Shown here piece after piece: positions 14,005 through 15,471 of a stretch of DNA of 15,471 bases (positions within the stretch are counted from its first letter, which is position 1; every line of letters begins with the position of its first letter). Made by a program: the position numbers and the translations under genes. A model generated the notes under the pieces. That model worked only from the letters and a program-made list of their open reading frames with translations. It was not told the origin of the DNA and did not search any database. The stretch comes from an uncultured Bacteroidales bacterium (lineage in GTDB: Bacteria; Bacteroidota; Bacteroidia; Bacteroidales; F082): assembly GCA_937884015.1 (NCBI GenBank), contig CALGBV010000255.1, forward strand, positions 1 to 15,471, given 5' to 3'.

Positions 14005-14063
14005 ACTTTTTCGGAATACACTCCTAAAAAGTTGCCACTTTTTCGGAATTCATTCCTAAAAGT
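14005..14063. promoter_or_regulatory. Tandem palindromic operator-like repeat at the AAA_14 promoter
   Basis: Two copies of a 27-28-nt palindrome lie at 14005-14032 and 14037-14063, with 32 nt between equivalent positions (about three helical turns). Each copy on the minus strand has an ACTTTT arm, then GGAAT or GGAGT, two central bases, ATTCC, and an AAAAGT arm. In the proximal copy 11 of 14 base pairs are symmetric. The arrangement looks like a double dimer-binding site placed for repression, or autoregulation, of the AAA_14 gene. Confidence 0.65.
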
Positions 14064-14072
14064 CGGTTTTTT

Positions 14073-14145
14073 GAACACGAATTTCTCGGATGCACTCGGA
14101 TTCTTTTCAAGTCTTTTTCCGTGCAAATCCGCGCCATCCGTGTTC
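14073..14145. repeat. Long imperfect inverted repeat in the AAA_14/recG divergent gap
   Basis: Arms GAACACG (14073-14079) with CGTGTTC (14139-14145), and CGGATT (14097-14102) with AATCCG (14126-14131), sit in a longer imperfect match of about 30 nt per arm. The loop is about 23 nt (14103-14125). Units of the type CGGATT/AATCCG(C)G recur within it. Low-complexity arrays of this kind are common between genes in Bacteroidota. It separates the operator from the recG promoter. Confidence 0.55.
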
Positions 14146-14176
14146 GATTTAACATCGGTATTTTCCGAAATTTCCA

Positions 14177-14184
14177 TATCTTTG
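14177..14184 (+). promoter_or_regulatory. -7 promoter element for recG
   Basis: The sequence TATCTTTG is a full TAnnTTTG match, but it ends only 4 nt before the recG ATG. Transcription would start at or within a few bases of the start codon, implying a leaderless or near-leaderless mRNA. No -33 TTTG was seen at 19-21 nt. Confidence 0.5.
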
Positions 14185-14188
14185 CGGC

Positions 14189-15471
14189 ATGGAAGCCAAT
14201 CTGTTGCAGACGAAAATCGGTTTTCTGAAGGGTGTCGGTCCCAAGCGCGCCGAACTGCTTCAGAAGGAACTGAATGTGTATACCTTTCAGGATATGCTCA
14301 ACCAATTCCCTTTCCGTTACATCGACCGCAGCCAGATTCAGAAAGTGGCACATATCAATGACGACACGGTGTATTACCAACTCATCGGCACCATTTCGAA
14401 CCTCAAAATGATTGGCGCACCACGACCGACACGCGCCACCGCCATTTTCAGCGACGATTCGGGCAGCATCGAATTGGTCTGGTTCCGTGGCCTTAAATGG
14501 CTGAAAGACAAGTTCAAGTATGGAACGAAATACGTCCTTTTCGGCAAAGCCAGCGAATTTAACCACACCTACAATTTCGTCCACCCCGAAATTGAACCCT
14601 ACGACCCTAACGACCCGCTGATTGGCGAAGGCCTGCAAGGCGTTTATTTCACGACAGAGAAACTGAAAGACAACGGTTTAGGAACGCGCACCATAGCAAA
14701 AATGCAGAAACTCATCCTGCAACAGGTTTTTGATGTGATTCCCGAGACCTTGCCACAAAGCATCATTCAGCAAGAAAGTCTAATACCAAGAAAATACGCT
14801 TACTATCAGATACATCTGCCAGCCAATAACATTGAAATTCAGCAGGCTACGCGCCGACTGAAATATGAGGAACATTTTTTCTTCCAACTGAAAATGCTCC
14901 GCAACAAGAAACGCCGCGAAATGTCGACACGAGGCCATGTCTTTGCCACAGTCGGCGATTATTTCAACGAGTTTTACAGCCATCATCTGCCTTTCCCTCT
15001 GACCAATGCGCAGAAACGTGTCATCAAAGAAATACGCAAGGATTTGGGTTCAGGGCACCAGATGAACCGCTTGCTGCAAGGCGATGTGGGCAGCGGAAAA
15101 ACTATCGTCGCGCTGATGGTCATGCTTCTGGCTTTGGACAACGGCTTTCAAGCTTGCCTTATGGCACCAACAGAAATTCTTGCCAACCAGCATTTTGCTA
15201 CTTTGCAAGAGCAACTCGAAGGCATGAACATTAACTATGCCTTGCTGACGGGTTCAACGAAAATCGGCGAACGAAGGAAGATTTATGCCGGTCTTGCAGA
15301 TGGCTCCATCCAACTGGTTGTCGGCACCCATGCCTTGATTGAAAGCAAAGTGGTTTTCAAGAATTTAGGTTTGGCCATCATTGACGAGCAGCATCGTTTT
15401 GGCGTTGAGCAACGCTCGAAATTCTGGGAAAAGACCGAAATTCCGCCTCACACTCTGGTGATGACCGCCAC
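14189..15471 (+). CDS. recG: ATP-dependent DNA helicase RecG, N-terminal part
   Basis: RecG is a superfamily 2 helicase that regresses stalled replication forks and drives branch migration of recombination intermediates. 427 codons are present and the frame is still open at the window end, so about 60% of a usual 690-700-aa RecG is seen. The start at ATG 14189 (MEANLLQTKIGFLKGVGPKRAELL) gives the family's N-terminal helix-hairpin-type GVGPKRA segment. The OB-fold wedge domain covers about residues 60-140 (YYQLIGTISNLK to EIEPYDP) and binds branched DNA. The helicase core begins near 265: LTNAQKRVIKEI (Q-type motif), GDVGSGKT (298-305, motif I), APTEILANQH (326-335, motif Ia), GTHALI (379-384) and IIDEQHRFGVEQR (397-409, motif II, DEQH). 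All motifs are intact. It is divergent from the AAA_14 gene, with which it shares a gap of about 208 nt. Confidence 0.95.
   Translation, partial: MEANLLQTKIGFLKGVGPKRAELLQKELNVYTFQDMLNQFPFRYIDRSQIQKVAHINDDTVYYQLIGTISNLKMIGAPRPTRATAIFSDDSGSIELVWFRGLKWLKDKFKYGTKYVLFGKASEFNHTYNFVHPEIEPYDPNDPLIGEGLQGVYFTTEKLKDNGLGTRTIAKMQKLILQQVFDVIPETLPQSIIQQESLIPRKYAYYQIHLPANNIEIQQATRRLKYEEHFFFQLKMLRNKKRREMSTRGHVFATVGDYFNEFYSHHLPFPLTNAQKRVIKEIRKDLGSGHQMNRLLQGDVGSGKTIVALMVMLLALDNGFQACLMAPTEILANQHFATLQEQLEGMNINYALLTGSTKIGERRKIYAGLADGSIQLVVGTHALIESKVVFKNLGLAIIDEQHRFGVEQRSKFWEKTEIPPHTLVMTA

Noticed and set aside
14024..14638. Minus-strand open frame of 204 codons overlapping the recG start
   Set aside because: The plus-strand frame is a clear RecG with intact motifs, and this frame also crosses the inverted repeat and part of the operator.

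Overview
The window looks like chromosomal DNA from a member of the Bacteroidota, most likely Bacteroidales. Three kinds of evidence point there. Five proteins end in a type IX secretion system (T9SS, Por) C-terminal sorting domain. Promoter-like octamers of the Bacteroides form TAnnTTTG sit in front of several genes. The gene content also fits: a sodium-pump decarboxylase beta subunit, a GH29 fucosidase and an AAA_14/DUF4143 ATPase. No rRNA, tRNA, insertion sequence, phage gene or CRISPR array was seen.

Layout. Bases 1-366 are the 3' end of a Na+-translocating decarboxylase beta subunit, closed by a hairpin terminator. A small exported, possibly beta-barrel protein (429-1010) follows with its own terminator. 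From about 1276 to 10160 every gene is on the minus strand. In transcription order these are a lipoprotein (10160-9615), a T9SS-exported M1 metallopeptidase 14 nt behind it (9600-7312), a second lipoprotein (7171-6614), and four tandem paralogues of about 395-400 aa (6497-5307, 5170-3980, 3849-2662, 2532-1330). Each paralogue has a signal peptide, a core of 27-29-residue W/YxYD repeats and an almost invariant T9SS sorting domain. A short leader motif precedes each one, and a palindromic AT-rich element lies in each of the gaps behind the upstream gene.

The plus strand resumes at about 10277 with a promoter and a two-gene overlapping unit: a zeta-toxin-like P-loop kinase (10362-10940) and a 66-aa protein (10921-11121), closed by a strong terminator. 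After an intergenic repeat patch comes an exported alpha-L-fucosidase (11452-12846). It converges, with only 6 nt between stop codons, on an AAA_14/DUF4143 ATPase (13980-12853). That ATPase has two tandem 27-28-nt palindromes against its -7 element, which look like an operator. Across the divergent gap, recG starts at 14189 and runs off the window end.

How the genes fit together. Much of the window is envelope and secretion biology: T9SS cargo, lipoproteins, an exported peptidase and an exported glycosidase. The zeta-like pair and the AAA_14 gene are accessory-type genes inserted among these. The most unusual parts are (1) the tandem T9SS repeat-protein family with homogenised ends and diverged cores, (2) the kinase plus small-protein unit as a possible toxin-antitoxin-like module, and (3) the double palindrome at the AAA_14 promoter. 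Family assignments rest on motifs read by eye. Promoter, operator and toxin-antitoxin statements are inference.
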